Positions 51,720-60,798 of a stretch of 64,000 nt of DNA are shown here, one piece after another. Source of the DNA: Anaerolineaceae bacterium (GTDB lineage: Bacteria; Chloroflexota; Anaerolineae; Aggregatilineales; Phototrophicaceae). Within the stretch, counting starts at the first letter, position 1. The number at the start of each line of letters is the position of its first letter. The notes beneath the pieces were generated by a model, which was not told the origin of the DNA, ran no database searches, and worked only from the letters and a program-made list of their open reading frames with translations. Position numbers and translations under genes: made by a program. The stretch spans positions 242,112 through 306,111 of the forward strand of contig JACKCG010000006.1 of the NCBI GenBank assembly GCA_020634135.1, given 5' to 3'.

Positions 51720-52958
51720 CTAGATCACGCCTAACTGCTCCATCGTTTCCAGAATTGTTTTCCAATTCGTGGGTTTCGCTACGAACGCCGATGCGCCGAG
51801 CGAATAGGCAAGCTGGGGATCATTAAAAACGCTGCATACGATAATCGGGATTCGGGCAGTGGGCGGATATGCCCGCAGCCGTTGCAAAACTTCCCACCCG
51901 TCCCGTTTGGGCATCATGACATCCAGAATGACGAGCGCCGGATTAAGGTCTTCCACCTGCTGTACGGAGTCTTCCTGGTCGGTTGGACTGACCACGACGC
52001 AGTTATACCCTTCCAGAAAACGTCCAACCAGTTCGACCCAGCCTTCGTTATCATCAATAATCAGAATCGTGGTTTTTTCTGGCATCGTGTGCAGCGTGAC
52101 CTGAGCCATGTTATCTGCTTGTAGCGCGAAGGTGATTTTCCAGTTGATAATCTGGGCGAGTTTGGTGATGACGGAAGTCGTATTACCCAGGGGGGACTGC
52201 ACCGAAAAACGCAGGGTGAGTAAGGCGTATTGCCGGTTGGATGTGATTTCGACACCAACTTTGCCAGGGAGCGCCCGCTGGATGGCATAGCTCAACACGC
52301 TGACGAGGACCTGGTGCGCGATGCCGGGGTCAGTAAACAGGGTGATTGGTTGCGGCGGTTGGTGGATCACGATTTCCACCTCATGCTGATGTGCCAGCCG
52401 TTCAACCGATGCACTGGCCTGCTGCGCCAGGGACGCCAGATCAACTGAGCTGAAATTGACTTTTAACCGTGCCAGTTCAGAATCAAATGAAAAATCATCG
52501 GAGGCCGGAGCAGTGCCAGCTTCCGGCGCTTCTGGCAGACGTTTATCCCAAAGGGCCGCAGCCACACGCTCTTGCCCACGCCGCAGGTCACGGTAGGCCT
52601 GCCGTTCTGATAAGCCTAATTCGATAGCGACTTCTCGTATTGTCAGGTTCTCAACATAGTACTGGTGGAGGATGTTATACAGGCGAGCTACCGGAGAACG
52701 AAAGTGAGCGCGATCATGCGGCCTGAGCGATTCGATGACCGCCAGTAAATCCTGACGCAGTTGGCGTCCCGCCGTTTTTGCGGATAAATCACCGTCTTTA
52801 TCGTAAATGCGGGCCAGGGGATGCTGTTGTAAAAAAGCGAAATCATACAGATGTTCCAATACCTGTTTGACCTGCTCCACGAATTCCTCAAATAGCGCAT
52901 CTCCTGCGTGGATTGCCGGATCACTATCAGCCATTGGTTGTACCCCAATAAACGTCAT
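51720..52958 (-). CDS. Response-regulator protein with HTH and ATPase-like middle domain
   Basis: The 412-residue protein has an unusual order. A helical N-terminus is followed by a helix-turn-helix (about residues 105-140: LTIREVAIELGLSERQAYRDLRRGQ). Then comes a histidine-kinase-ATPase-like region without clear ATP motifs (IAHQVLVSVLSYAIQRAL near residue 220). A C-terminal receiver domain has IIDDNEGWVEL, the phospho-acceptor Asp in ALVILDVMMPKRDGWEVL, and the switch Lys in FVAKPT. It is the likely partner of the kinase encoded 19 bp downstream. DNA binding through the HTH is inferred. Confidence 0.8.
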   Translation of the reverse strand: MTFIGVQPMADSDPAIHAGDALFEEFVEQVKQVLEHLYDFAFLQQHPLARIYDKDGDLSAKTAGRQLRQDLLAVIESLRPHDRAHFRSPVARLYNILHQYYVENLTIREVAIELGLSERQAYRDLRRGQERVAAALWDKRLPEAPEAGTAPASDDFSFDSELARLKVNFSSVDLASLAQQASASVERLAHQHEVEIVIHQPPQPITLFTDPGIAHQVLVSVLSYAIQRALPGKVGVEITSNRQYALLTLRFSVQSPLGNTTSVITKLAQIINWKITFALQADNMAQVTLHTMPEKTTILIIDDNEGWVELVGRFLEGYNCVVVSPTDQEDSVQQVEDLNPALVILDVMMPKRDGWEVLQRLRAYPPTARIPIIVCSVFNDPQLAYSLGASAFVAKPTNWKTILETMEQLGVI

Positions 52959-53057
52959 ATTTTAAAATGCGGATGGATCAACCAGAAAGAATGTGCCGCG
53001 TCAGGCGCTCGCTGTTCAGTAGAAAAACCGGGCATATTCGTTTCAGATTTGCCGCCG

Positions 53058-53095
53058 TGCCAACAGGTTGGCAAAAATTTGGCACATTTTTGGCA
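53058..53095. promoter_or_regulatory. TTGGCA operator array or sigma-54-like site
   Basis: TTGGCA occurs at 53068, 53079 and 53090, exactly 11 bp apart, and TGCCAAC at 53058-53064 forms an inverted repeat with GTTGGCA at 53067-53073. The stretch 53079-53095 also matches the sigma-54 -24/-12 consensus at 15 of 17 positions, with GG and GC correctly 12 bp apart. It lies in the 327-bp gap between the divergent response-regulator gene and the binding-protein gene at 53286. The rest of that gap shows no gene. Confidence 0.5.
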
Positions 53096-53285
53096 GTAAT
53101 CTACAGTGAAGATTAACTATACTTAAAGAAACTTTGGCGGGTCGAAATTCACTCTAGTCTGCCATTTTAGCATATTTCGGGCCAGTCTTAAAGTTGGTGA
53201 TAAATGCCCGCAGACAAAGTGGGTGTTTTCGGCCAAACCGGTCAGTCACAATATTTGGCAAGTTGTTGAATAAGGGAGTTTCTAC

Positions 53286-54647
53286 ATGAAAAAACGATTG
53301 TCGCTTGTTTTATTTATTCTGTTTGTGAGTTCCATATTCCTTGTGCAGATTTCGCTGGTTTCTGCACAGGATTCGGTGACGATCACGGTGGCGGTCGTCA
53401 ATAACCCCGATCAGCGGCGGTTGCTCACTCTGTCGGATCAGTTCCATGCCGCTTATCCGAATATCAACGTTTCGTTCGTGATGCTGCCGGAGAATGAGCT
53501 TCGTGCGCGCGTGACAACCGACATCACTACCAACGCCGGTTCCTTCGACATCGTGCAGATCGGCACTTTTGAAACACCGATCTTCGCGCAGAATGGCTGG
53601 CTTGCCTCGGTTGATAAGCTGATGGCGGAATATCCCGATAATGTGCAGCCCGACTATGCGGTGGATGATCTGCTGGAAGCGGTTCGTCTCGGTCTGTCCT
53701 ATGAGGGTGAAATGTATGCGCTCCCCTTCTACGCTGAATCAAGCATGACGTTCTACAACAAACGTATGTTTGCAGATGCGGGTCTGGAAATGCCGGAACA
53801 GCCGACATGGGATCAGATTCGTGAATTTGCATGTGCCCTGCACAACCCGGACGCAAACCAGTACGGTATCGCTCTGCGCGGTCTGCCCGGCTGGGGCGAA
53901 GTCCTGGCGCCGCTGAATACCGTCATCAATAGTTATGGTGGTCGCTGGTTCGACGAAGAATGGAATCCGCAGCTTGACCAGCCAGAGTTTGCCGAAGCGG
54001 TCAATTTCTATGTCAGCTTGCTCCAGGACTGCGGCGTCCCCGGTGCTGCCAACAATGGCTTCAGCGAATCATTAACTATGATGGCGCAGGGCCAGGCCGC
54101 GATGTGGGTAGACGCGACAGTAGCCGCCGGCTTCCTGACGGATCCTTCTCAATCACAGGTCGTGGACGATGTTGGTTTCGTCATGGCGCCCGTCGGCCCG
54201 GTTGACAAGGGCTACCACTGGCTGTGGAGCTGGGCATATGCGATCCCAACCACCAGCCAGCATCAGGCAGCGGCGCTCCAGTTCCTCACCTGGTCAACCA
54301 GCCGTGATTACATCAACCTCGTGGGTGAAACCTATGGTTGGCAGACTATTCCTCCTGGCACCCGTGTTTCAACGTATGAAAACCCGAATTACCAGGCAGC
54401 TGCCGGTGCGTTTGCGAATGTCACGCTGAATTCCATCCAGACGGCAGACCCGACGGATGCAACCCGTGACCCGGTACCATACGTGGGCGTACAGTTTGTC
54501 GGTATCCCCGAATTCCAGGGCTTCGGCACGGATGTCTCTCAGCAGATTTCGGCGGCGATTGCCGGTCAGATCACGGTTGAAGAAGCACTCGCCAGGGGCC
54601 AGGAAATTGTCACACGGGCGATGCGGGATGCAGGTTACATTCCCTAA
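53286..54647 (+). CDS. Family 1 sugar ABC substrate-binding protein
   Basis: The 453-residue secreted protein has a signal peptide of about 27 residues (MKKRLSLVLF start, ending LVSAQ) and no lipobox. Segments FDIVQIGTFETPIFAQNGWL, YALPFYAESSMTFYNKRMF and MAQGQAAMWVDATVAAGFL are the usual blocks of sorbitol/mannitol- or maltose-type binding proteins. It feeds the two permeases encoded downstream, and dehydrogenases follow in the same direction, so a sugar alcohol is a reasonable ligand guess. Confidence 0.88.
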   Translation: MKKRLSLVLFILFVSSIFLVQISLVSAQDSVTITVAVVNNPDQRRLLTLSDQFHAAYPNINVSFVMLPENELRARVTTDITTNAGSFDIVQIGTFETPIFAQNGWLASVDKLMAEYPDNVQPDYAVDDLLEAVRLGLSYEGEMYALPFYAESSMTFYNKRMFADAGLEMPEQPTWDQIREFACALHNPDANQYGIALRGLPGWGEVLAPLNTVINSYGGRWFDEEWNPQLDQPEFAEAVNFYVSLLQDCGVPGAANNGFSESLTMMAQGQAAMWVDATVAAGFLTDPSQSQVVDDVGFVMAPVGPVDKGYHWLWSWAYAIPTTSQHQAAALQFLTWSTSRDYINLVGETYGWQTIPPGTRVSTYENPNYQAAAGAFANVTLNSIQTADPTDATRDPVPYVGVQFVGIPEFQGFGTDVSQQISAAIAGQITVEEALARGQEIVTRAMRDAGYIP

Positions 54648-54685
54648 ATCGTAAAACCGCACAGTTTCACCGATGTTAAAATCGT

Positions 54686-54714
54686 GGCAGGGGTCAAGAT
54701 GATTGACCTCTGCC
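54686..54714 (+). other. Intercistronic stem-loop after the binding-protein gene
   Basis: A 12-bp stem with one G-U pair (54686-54697 against 54703-54714) closes a 5-nt loop. It resembles the hairpin at 23240-23269 in place and design and also lacks a T-tract. Confidence 0.62.
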
Positions 54715-54810
54715 CGGATAATCTCGCAGCGCCCCAATAGTATTTCTTTGGCTGTGCCGTCCGTGTAATACGTCAAGCACGCTATTTTTTCTAAGAGAAG
54801 CGATTGTTAT

Positions 54811-55737
54811 ATGTCCACTTTACAGAATTCAGCCCCAACAACGGGGACGGCAAGACCGCCTAACAGATCATATCTGCGCCAGAAACTTGCCCGTCCAGCG
54901 ATCCTTTACCTGATCGTCCTGACACAAATTCCTGTGGTATTCACGCTCATTTACAGTTTCTCAAACTGGAATTTGCTGCGCCCCGACCGTACACGATTTG
55001 TGGCCTTCCAGAATTTCGTGGACTTCTTCACTAATCCGGATATGCCGGTCATCATCCGCAATACGCTCGTGTTTTCGCTTTCGATCGTAATGTTCTCGCT
55101 GATTTTTGGGATGATGCTGGCGCTCCTGCTCAACCGGCAGTTCCGGGGACGTGGTATCGCCCGAACGCTGCTCATCACGCCATTTCTGATTATGCCAACT
55201 GTCTCGGCGGTGATGTGGAAGAATATGCTGTTTAACCCGGCCTTCGGGTTAATCAGTTCATTTCTGGTGTCTGTCGGTGGCCCGCGAATTGACTGGATCA
55301 ATACATACCCCATGTTCTCGATCATTGTGATCGTTACCTGGGAATGGACGCCCTTTATGATGCTCATTCTGCTGGCGGGGTTGCAATCTCTGTCACAGGA
55401 GTACATTGAAGCCGCCCAGATTGATGGGGCCGGGCCGATTGAGATTTTCCTGTATATTATCGTGCCACACCTGCGTCGCTATATCGAAATTGGTGTGCTG
55501 CTCGAAGTCCTGTTCGTACTGAATATCTTCGGGGAGATTTTTGTCACCACTACCGGCGGCCCTGCGATTGATACCACAACACTCACGTTCGATATATATA
55601 AAGAGGCCTTTCTGCGCTGGAATATCGGACGTTCGAGCGCCTATGGGGTCTTCGCCGTGATTCTCGCCAATATAGTCACTATCGTCTTTTTGCGGATCAC
55701 ACGCAGCGGCACACAGCAGAATAAGGAGGCCGCATGA
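54811..55737 (+). CDS. Sugar ABC permease (MalF-type)
   Basis: The 308-residue permease has six membrane segments and the EAA loop EYIEAAQIDGAGPIEIFLYI near residue 194. A hydrophilic 25-residue N-terminus precedes the first segment. Its stop overlaps the next permease start by 4 bp. Confidence 0.88.
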   Translation: MSTLQNSAPTTGTARPPNRSYLRQKLARPAILYLIVLTQIPVVFTLIYSFSNWNLLRPDRTRFVAFQNFVDFFTNPDMPVIIRNTLVFSLSIVMFSLIFGMMLALLLNRQFRGRGIARTLLITPFLIMPTVSAVMWKNMLFNPAFGLISSFLVSVGGPRIDWINTYPMFSIIVIVTWEWTPFMMLILLAGLQSLSQEYIEAAQIDGAGPIEIFLYIIVPHLRRYIEIGVLLEVLFVLNIFGEIFVTTTGGPAIDTTTLTFDIYKEAFLRWNIGRSSAYGVFAVILANIVTIVFLRITRSGTQQNKEAA

Positions 55738-56555
55738 CCAGCCGAAAACTAGGCGGACATTTTCTGTCCGTGATGACGGTTGTCATCGCCATTGTTGTCT
55801 TTTTCCCGATATTATGGATGGTGCTGACATCCTTTAAGACTGAGGCCGATGCGTTCGTGTATCCTCCATTGGTTGTTTTCCAGCCCACACTGGAGAACTA
55901 TAACATCGCCTTAGCGCAGTCCGGCTACTTCCGCCAGCTTGCCAACACACTGGCAATTACAGGTTTTTCGACTGCTGTAGCCCTGCTTTTGGGAGTGCCA
56001 GCAGCTTATACCCTGGCCTTCCATCCAACCAAGCGCAGCAACTTTACACTAATGTGGATCATGTCCACCCGTATGCTGCCCCCTGTTGGCGTGATCGTGC
56101 CGCTTTATGTCATCTTCCAGAACCTGGATCTGTTCGATACCCATTTTGGGATGATATTGCTGTATACCGCGATGAATCTCCCGCTGGTAATCTGGATGAT
56201 GCATTCCTTCCTATCCGACATTCCCTATGAAATTCTCGAAGCATCACAGATTGACGGGGTGACGCTGATACAGGAATTTCGCTATATCATTGTGCCGCTG
56301 GCGCTGCCTGGCCTGATGGCGACGATTTTGTTGTGCTTCATCTTCACCTGGAACGAGTTCTTCCTGGCCTTTAACCTGACGATTACGAAAGCCGCGCCTT
56401 TGTCGGTCTTCATTGCGTCTTTCAAAACCTCCGAAGGCTTGTTCTGGGCCAAGATGTCGGCGGCGGCGACGATTACCGCCCTGCCGGTAGTGATTGCTGG
56501 TTGGGTATCACAGAACAGCCTGGTACGTGGGCTGACGGCGGGCGCCGTGAAGTAA
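55734..56555 (+). CDS. Sugar ABC permease (MalG-type)
   Basis: The 273-residue permease has six membrane segments and the EAA loop EILEASQIDGVTLIQEFRYI near residue 166. It pairs with the preceding subunit. No ATPase gene follows; the importer must borrow one, for example that encoded at 24977 or a shared MsmK-type protein elsewhere. Confidence 0.88.
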   Translation: MTSRKLGGHFLSVMTVVIAIVVFFPILWMVLTSFKTEADAFVYPPLVVFQPTLENYNIALAQSGYFRQLANTLAITGFSTAVALLLGVPAAYTLAFHPTKRSNFTLMWIMSTRMLPPVGVIVPLYVIFQNLDLFDTHFGMILLYTAMNLPLVIWMMHSFLSDIPYEILEASQIDGVTLIQEFRYIIVPLALPGLMATILLCFIFTWNEFFLAFNLTITKAAPLSVFIASFKTSEGLFWAKMSAAATITALPVVIAGWVSQNSLVRGLTAGAVK

Positions 56556-56598
56556 GCCGGCTGACTGCCCGAAGCTGAAATTCTTGATTAATTTGCTG

Positions 56599-56621
56599 CG
56601 AAGGCGGTGCTGCCGCCTTCG
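56599..56621 (+). other. Intercistronic stem-loop
   Basis: CGAAGGCGG at 56599-56607 pairs perfectly with CCGCCTTCG at 56613-56621. There is no T-tract after it. It separates transport genes from dehydrogenase genes and may lower or uncouple their expression. Confidence 0.55.
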
Positions 56622-56676
56622 ATTGAGTAGGGTTGATAATCGCCGCGCCATGCGGTGAAAATGAAAGTAAATCACA

Positions 56677-57486
56677 ATGACACAAGACCCCATATTGAAT
56701 GCTAAACCCATTCTGGAACGATTCCGCCTCAATGACCGCGTGGCCGTTGTTACCGGCGGCGGGCAGGGTATCGGGCGGGCGTATGCCCACGCTTTGGGCG
56801 AAGCTGGCGCGGCGGTGGCCGTGGCGGATATTTCCCTGAAAACTGCGCTCGCGGTTGCTGAAGAACTGCGCGCAAAAAACGTTGATGCCATCGCCATTCA
56901 GGTTGATGTTACCAAAGCCGCCGAGGTCCTGGCGATGGTGGATGCGATCATCACCAAATGGGGCAAACTGACAATTGGCGTCAATAATGCCGGTATCGGA
57001 CAGTGGGTGAATGCTGAAGACATGAGCGAAGCCGACTGGGATCGCCTGATGGATATCAACCTCAAAGGGGTATTCCTGTGTTGCCAGGCCGAGGCGCGTG
57101 TGATGCTGCCCGCCGGTTACGGCAAAATCATCAACATGGCATCTATGTCCGGGCATATCTCGAATACACCGCAGAACCAGGCACATTATAATGCCTCGAA
57201 AGCCGGTGTTATCCACCTGACCCGGAGCCTGGCCGCAGAATGGGCGCCGCGTGGCCTGCGCGTCAACAGCATCAGCGCCGGGTATACGCGCACTCAATTA
57301 GTGGATGATCTGCTGAGTACGCCGGTTGGCAAGGAGATGCTGCCCCATTGGATGCGACTCACGCCGATGAACCGCATGGGCGAAGTCACCGACCTGCAAG
57401 GAGCAGCCGTCTACCTGGCAGCCGAAGCTTCCGATTTCATGACCGGGAATGATATGATTGTTGATGGTGGTTACTGCGCGTGGTAG
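56677..57486 (+). CDS. Short-chain dehydrogenase/reductase
   Basis: The 269-residue classical SDR has cofactor motif VTGGGQGIGRAYA near residue 25, NNAG near residue 106, the catalytic Ser in MASMSG and YNASK for the Tyr/Lys pair. The C-terminal DGGYCAW is typical of sugar or polyol dehydrogenases. It probably oxidises the imported polyol or a sugar derivative. The zinc dehydrogenase gene follows after 11 bp. Confidence 0.88.
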   Translation: MTQDPILNAKPILERFRLNDRVAVVTGGGQGIGRAYAHALGEAGAAVAVADISLKTALAVAEELRAKNVDAIAIQVDVTKAAEVLAMVDAIITKWGKLTIGVNNAGIGQWVNAEDMSEADWDRLMDINLKGVFLCCQAEARVMLPAGYGKIINMASMSGHISNTPQNQAHYNASKAGVIHLTRSLAAEWAPRGLRVNSISAGYTRTQLVDDLLSTPVGKEMLPHWMRLTPMNRMGEVTDLQGAAVYLAAEASDFMTGNDMIVDGGYCAW

Positions 57487-57497
57487 GAGCATAAACA

Positions 57498-58508
57498 ATG
57501 AAAGCGGCACAGATTGAGCGCCCGCTTGCGGCGCGGGTTGTGATTGTCCCGGAACCCGTCACTGGCGCGGATGATGTCCTCATCAAAGTCCATGCGGCGG
57601 GCATCTGCGGCACAGATCTGCATATCTTCAAAGGGGAGTACGAAGCAACGTATCCCTTAACGCCCGGCCATGAATTCAGCGGTGAAGTTGTGGCAGTGGG
57701 CGCGAACGTTCGTAATTTCAAAGTCGGAGATCGGGTCACTGCCGACCCCAATATTCCATGTAACCGGTGCAGCTACTGCCAGCAAAATGAACCGAATCAG
57801 TGCCGTAATCTGCGGGCTATCGGCGTCACCCAGAACGGCGCTTTTGCTGAATATGTTATCGCCCCAGAAGGCAACGTGTTTAACATTGGCGAGATGAGTT
57901 ACTCCGCCGCCGCGTTGATTGAGCCTTTGGCCTGTGTGGTGTGGGGACTCAAGCAGGTTGACGCGCAGGCCGGGAACAGCGCATTGGTGTTGGGAGCCGG
58001 GCCAATGGGATGTCTTGTCGCGCAGGGGCTGCGGAGTGCTGGCGCGGCGCAGGTCGTCGTGACAGATGTCGCGCCCTGGCGCTTGAGAATGGCGGAAAAC
58101 CTCGGTGTGTCCGCCGCCGTTCTGGCCGATGAGTCCCAGGCATCACGCTTGAAGACACTATCGCCGGATGGTTTCGATATTGTGGTGGATGCGACCGGGA
58201 TTCCTGCTGTACTGGAAAGTGCGTTCCAGTATGCGAAGCCACGCGGGAAAATCTGGGTGTTTGGGGTGACGCCCATAGGGTCATTCGTTAAATTCCCGGC
58301 TTATGAAGTTTTCCGGCGCGACCTGAAAATCATCGGCAGTTTTGCCGTGAATCGCACCTTCCCGCAGAGTATCGCGCTGGTGCAAAGCGGTGCGATCCAG
58401 GTAGAACCGCTGATTTCGCATGAACTCCCGCTGGATGAGTTTGGGCGCGGGCTGGAATTTGCGGAAAAAGACCCCAAGCGTATGAAAGTTCACTTTCGTA
58501 TGGGGTAG
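57498..58508 (+). CDS. Zinc-dependent alcohol/polyol dehydrogenase
   Basis: The 336-residue medium-chain dehydrogenase has the catalytic zinc site with Cys in AAGICGTDLH and GHEFSGEV, structural zinc cysteines in CNRCSYCQQNEPNQC (about residues 92-106), and the Rossmann motif VLGAGPMGCLVAQ near residue 164. This matches sorbitol/threonine dehydrogenase-like enzymes. It is the last gene of the third operon and ends convergently with the cyclase gene. Confidence 0.88.
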   Translation: MKAAQIERPLAARVVIVPEPVTGADDVLIKVHAAGICGTDLHIFKGEYEATYPLTPGHEFSGEVVAVGANVRNFKVGDRVTADPNIPCNRCSYCQQNEPNQCRNLRAIGVTQNGAFAEYVIAPEGNVFNIGEMSYSAAALIEPLACVVWGLKQVDAQAGNSALVLGAGPMGCLVAQGLRSAGAAQVVVTDVAPWRLRMAENLGVSAAVLADESQASRLKTLSPDGFDIVVDATGIPAVLESAFQYAKPRGKIWVFGVTPIGSFVKFPAYEVFRRDLKIIGSFAVNRTFPQSIALVQSGAIQVEPLISHELPLDEFGRGLEFAEKDPKRMKVHFRMG

Positions 58509-58693
58509 CTGGATGACATTCCTGTTTGGCGGTGATCTGGGGAGACTAAGCTGGGCCAACGGTGATGTTTACGGGCTGGAGTCTGCGTAATCCATATTTA
58601 CGACGCATGTGAGCTGGCGTGTTCTGGGGAGGCTATAACAACTGATTTCGCCCCAGCCATGAATTACATTGTGCGGAAGGCCTACACCTGATG

Positions 58694-60211
58694 TCACCGT
58701 GATAATGAAATCCGATATACATCGGTCTTGCCACTGACTCCCTTCAGAACGACCTGTTCCCTGGTAACATGGCAATTGGTCAGTAAACCCGCGACCCCCG
58801 GATGACTCTGTGCCAACTGACTGACATAGATTTCACTGGCTCCTGCCAGACCTTGTATTCTCGCCGCTATATTTACAGTCTGTCCGAAGTAATCCAACCG
58901 CTCGTTCAGGGTTACGGCAATCGAAGGCCCGCTATGAATGCCGATCTTGAGGTACAAAGGCACTGAAATCGTCTTATTGAATTCATCCAACCCCTGTAAC
59001 ATATCCAGCGCCGCCTTCACCGCGTCCGATGAAGATAAGAAGGTAGCCATCACGGCATCACCAATCGTCTTCACGATTGCGCCGTGATTATTGGTAATGG
59101 CCGTTATGAGAGTATCGAAGTGCTGGCGTACCAGATAGTAAGCATTCAAATCTCCGATACGATCATACATATCAGTTGAGCCTTTTAGATCCGTGAACAG
59201 GAACGTGATGTCCTTAACAGCAATCCCCTCATCAACACTCAGAGTCTCTGTGCGGAATAAATCACGAAAGGTCTGCGTCGTCAGCAGGCGTTTACCGGAT
59301 AGAAAAGGGTTAAAACTGACATAAAAGGACTCAAAGTCAGCGGGGTAGTGCATGATCCACAATGGGCTGCGCCTGTCCATCATATTGGTAAATTCAATCT
59401 GCACCTTGCCACTTTCAAGTTCGTCGGTTGCTCCAAACTGGAAGGTTGCCGCCGTCTGCTCGACCGTTCGCGGGGCCGGGGTGCGGCCAGCAGCATGAAA
59501 TTTACCGTCCGTTAGATGAATGGGAATGGCTTCCATATCGGCCTGATGTTCCTGCAAAAAGAATACCAGTGATGCCCGGTGGAGCAGGTCTTTTGCCTGT
59601 AACATACCGGGTGTGATTTCAGTCTCAACCACAACTCGTTCATTGGGTTCAACATATTTCATATAGCGGGTAATCAGGTCCCCTACCTGCTGTTGTGTCA
59701 TGCCATTGGGGAAGGGCTGAAGACCTTTGGCGAAGTGATACTTCAGATAATACTCTTCGATATCGAGTTGTTCCGGCTGATGAAACCGGATACTGCGCAC
59801 CTGGGGCGAGATCGTGAATGCGATCTGGATATAATCGTCCAGCGCAACATCGTTTTCCGCCTGGCAGAATGAGCATTTGTAATGGGAATGGATACTCGAT
59901 AATTCGCTCAGACTTTCGACGACGTGCGCGCAGAAGGCACACACCAGATGCCATTCCAGTTCGAATAATCCCAGCTTGGTGCCGTGCAAGAATAAATCAA
60001 TGGCTTCCTGTTCATCCATATTTCTATCGGTCGCATACTGGATCGGATTGATGCGAAACAGGTCATAATCATCTGCCGTCCTAATCGCACTTTCCAGACG
60101 GGACACAACACGGGGGTTCCAGTTACGAGCCTGCTCCAGTTGAGTCAGTTTGTCTTCCAAAACCGCTTCATTGATGATAATCGCCATATTATACGCTCCG
60201 CTTTGGTGCAT
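58694..60211 (-). CDS. Class III adenylate/guanylate cyclase with zinc-ribbon N-terminus
   Basis: The 505-residue protein has a C-terminal class III cyclase domain (about residues 320-500): FTDLKGST and GDAVMATF give the two metal-binding Asp residues, and LDYFGQTVNIAARIQG carries the transition-state Asn and Arg. The N-terminal 300 residues resemble the DUF5939-type region and contain two CxxC pairs (CAFC and CSFC, about residues 90-120) able to bind zinc. A longer N-terminal frame begins before MAIIINEAV; ATG within 60180-60190 (MAIIINEAV) is a possible shorter start. There are no membrane segments, so it is a soluble signalling enzyme. Confidence 0.85.
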   Translation of the reverse strand: MHQSGAYNMAIIINEAVLEDKLTQLEQARNWNPRVVSRLESAIRTADDYDLFRINPIQYATDRNMDEQEAIDLFLHGTKLGLFELEWHLVCAFCAHVVESLSELSSIHSHYKCSFCQAENDVALDDYIQIAFTISPQVRSIRFHQPEQLDIEEYYLKYHFAKGLQPFPNGMTQQQVGDLITRYMKYVEPNERVVVETEITPGMLQAKDLLHRASLVFFLQEHQADMEAIPIHLTDGKFHAAGRTPAPRTVEQTAATFQFGATDELESGKVQIEFTNMMDRRSPLWIMHYPADFESFYVSFNPFLSGKRLLTTQTFRDLFRTETLSVDEGIAVKDITFLFTDLKGSTDMYDRIGDLNAYYLVRQHFDTLITAITNNHGAIVKTIGDAVMATFLSSSDAVKAALDMLQGLDEFNKTISVPLYLKIGIHSGPSIAVTLNERLDYFGQTVNIAARIQGLAGASEIYVSQLAQSHPGVAGLLTNCHVTREQVVLKGVSGKTDVYRISLSR

Positions 60212-60798
60212 TTTGGGGACGACCTATCCGAGTCATTCTGGACTTATTATAGCCCAGAATGCGAACCATTGGGCGAGAAAGCGCAAAGGGTTCAAGGTGA
60301 TAACAATCAGTATAAGTGCCAGCTTCGAATTATCATGATTGCTTTCATCGAAGGTAATCCCGTTTTTCTCAGTGCAACGAGGGATTGTCATCCTGTCCTT
60401 TCTTCCTATTCTATCTGGAGGTAACTGGCTACTTCATTTTATCACCAGGTCACTACAGGAAAACAAAAACCAGCGCTAAGGCTGGTCAATGTTCGGGTTA
60501 CGTCCGATCTGGTGAACCAGATAAGACCCAATCCGAACTACGCCCCAAGTATAAAACCGCAATATTCCTCCAGCAACTGACATTTCCTCAGAATGCACAT
60601 CTTGTGCGTCTCTCGAACAAACACTGATTTGGCTTTTCGGTAGGACGAGAGAGGGGTTAGCTCCCTCGACCTACCTTGAAGTCCCGTCGCGGAGGCTAAC
60701 GGCACTCCCAGCCACGAGCATAACATGGGTTGGCAGTTCGTTGGTTTCGTGAGCGGGTTTGTTCGATCAATTTCAGTTTTGCGGAGGAAACCCCAATC
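60212..60798. other. Intergenic region with one stem-loop
   Basis: About 590 bp separate the cyclase gene from parA. The only structure seen is a hairpin at 60639-60675 (arms GGTAGG-CGAG and CTCG-CCTACC with one mismatch, plus four inner pairs and a TTAG loop). It could be a leader element or a partition-site component of the parA module. No gene or tRNA is recognised. Confidence 0.4.
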
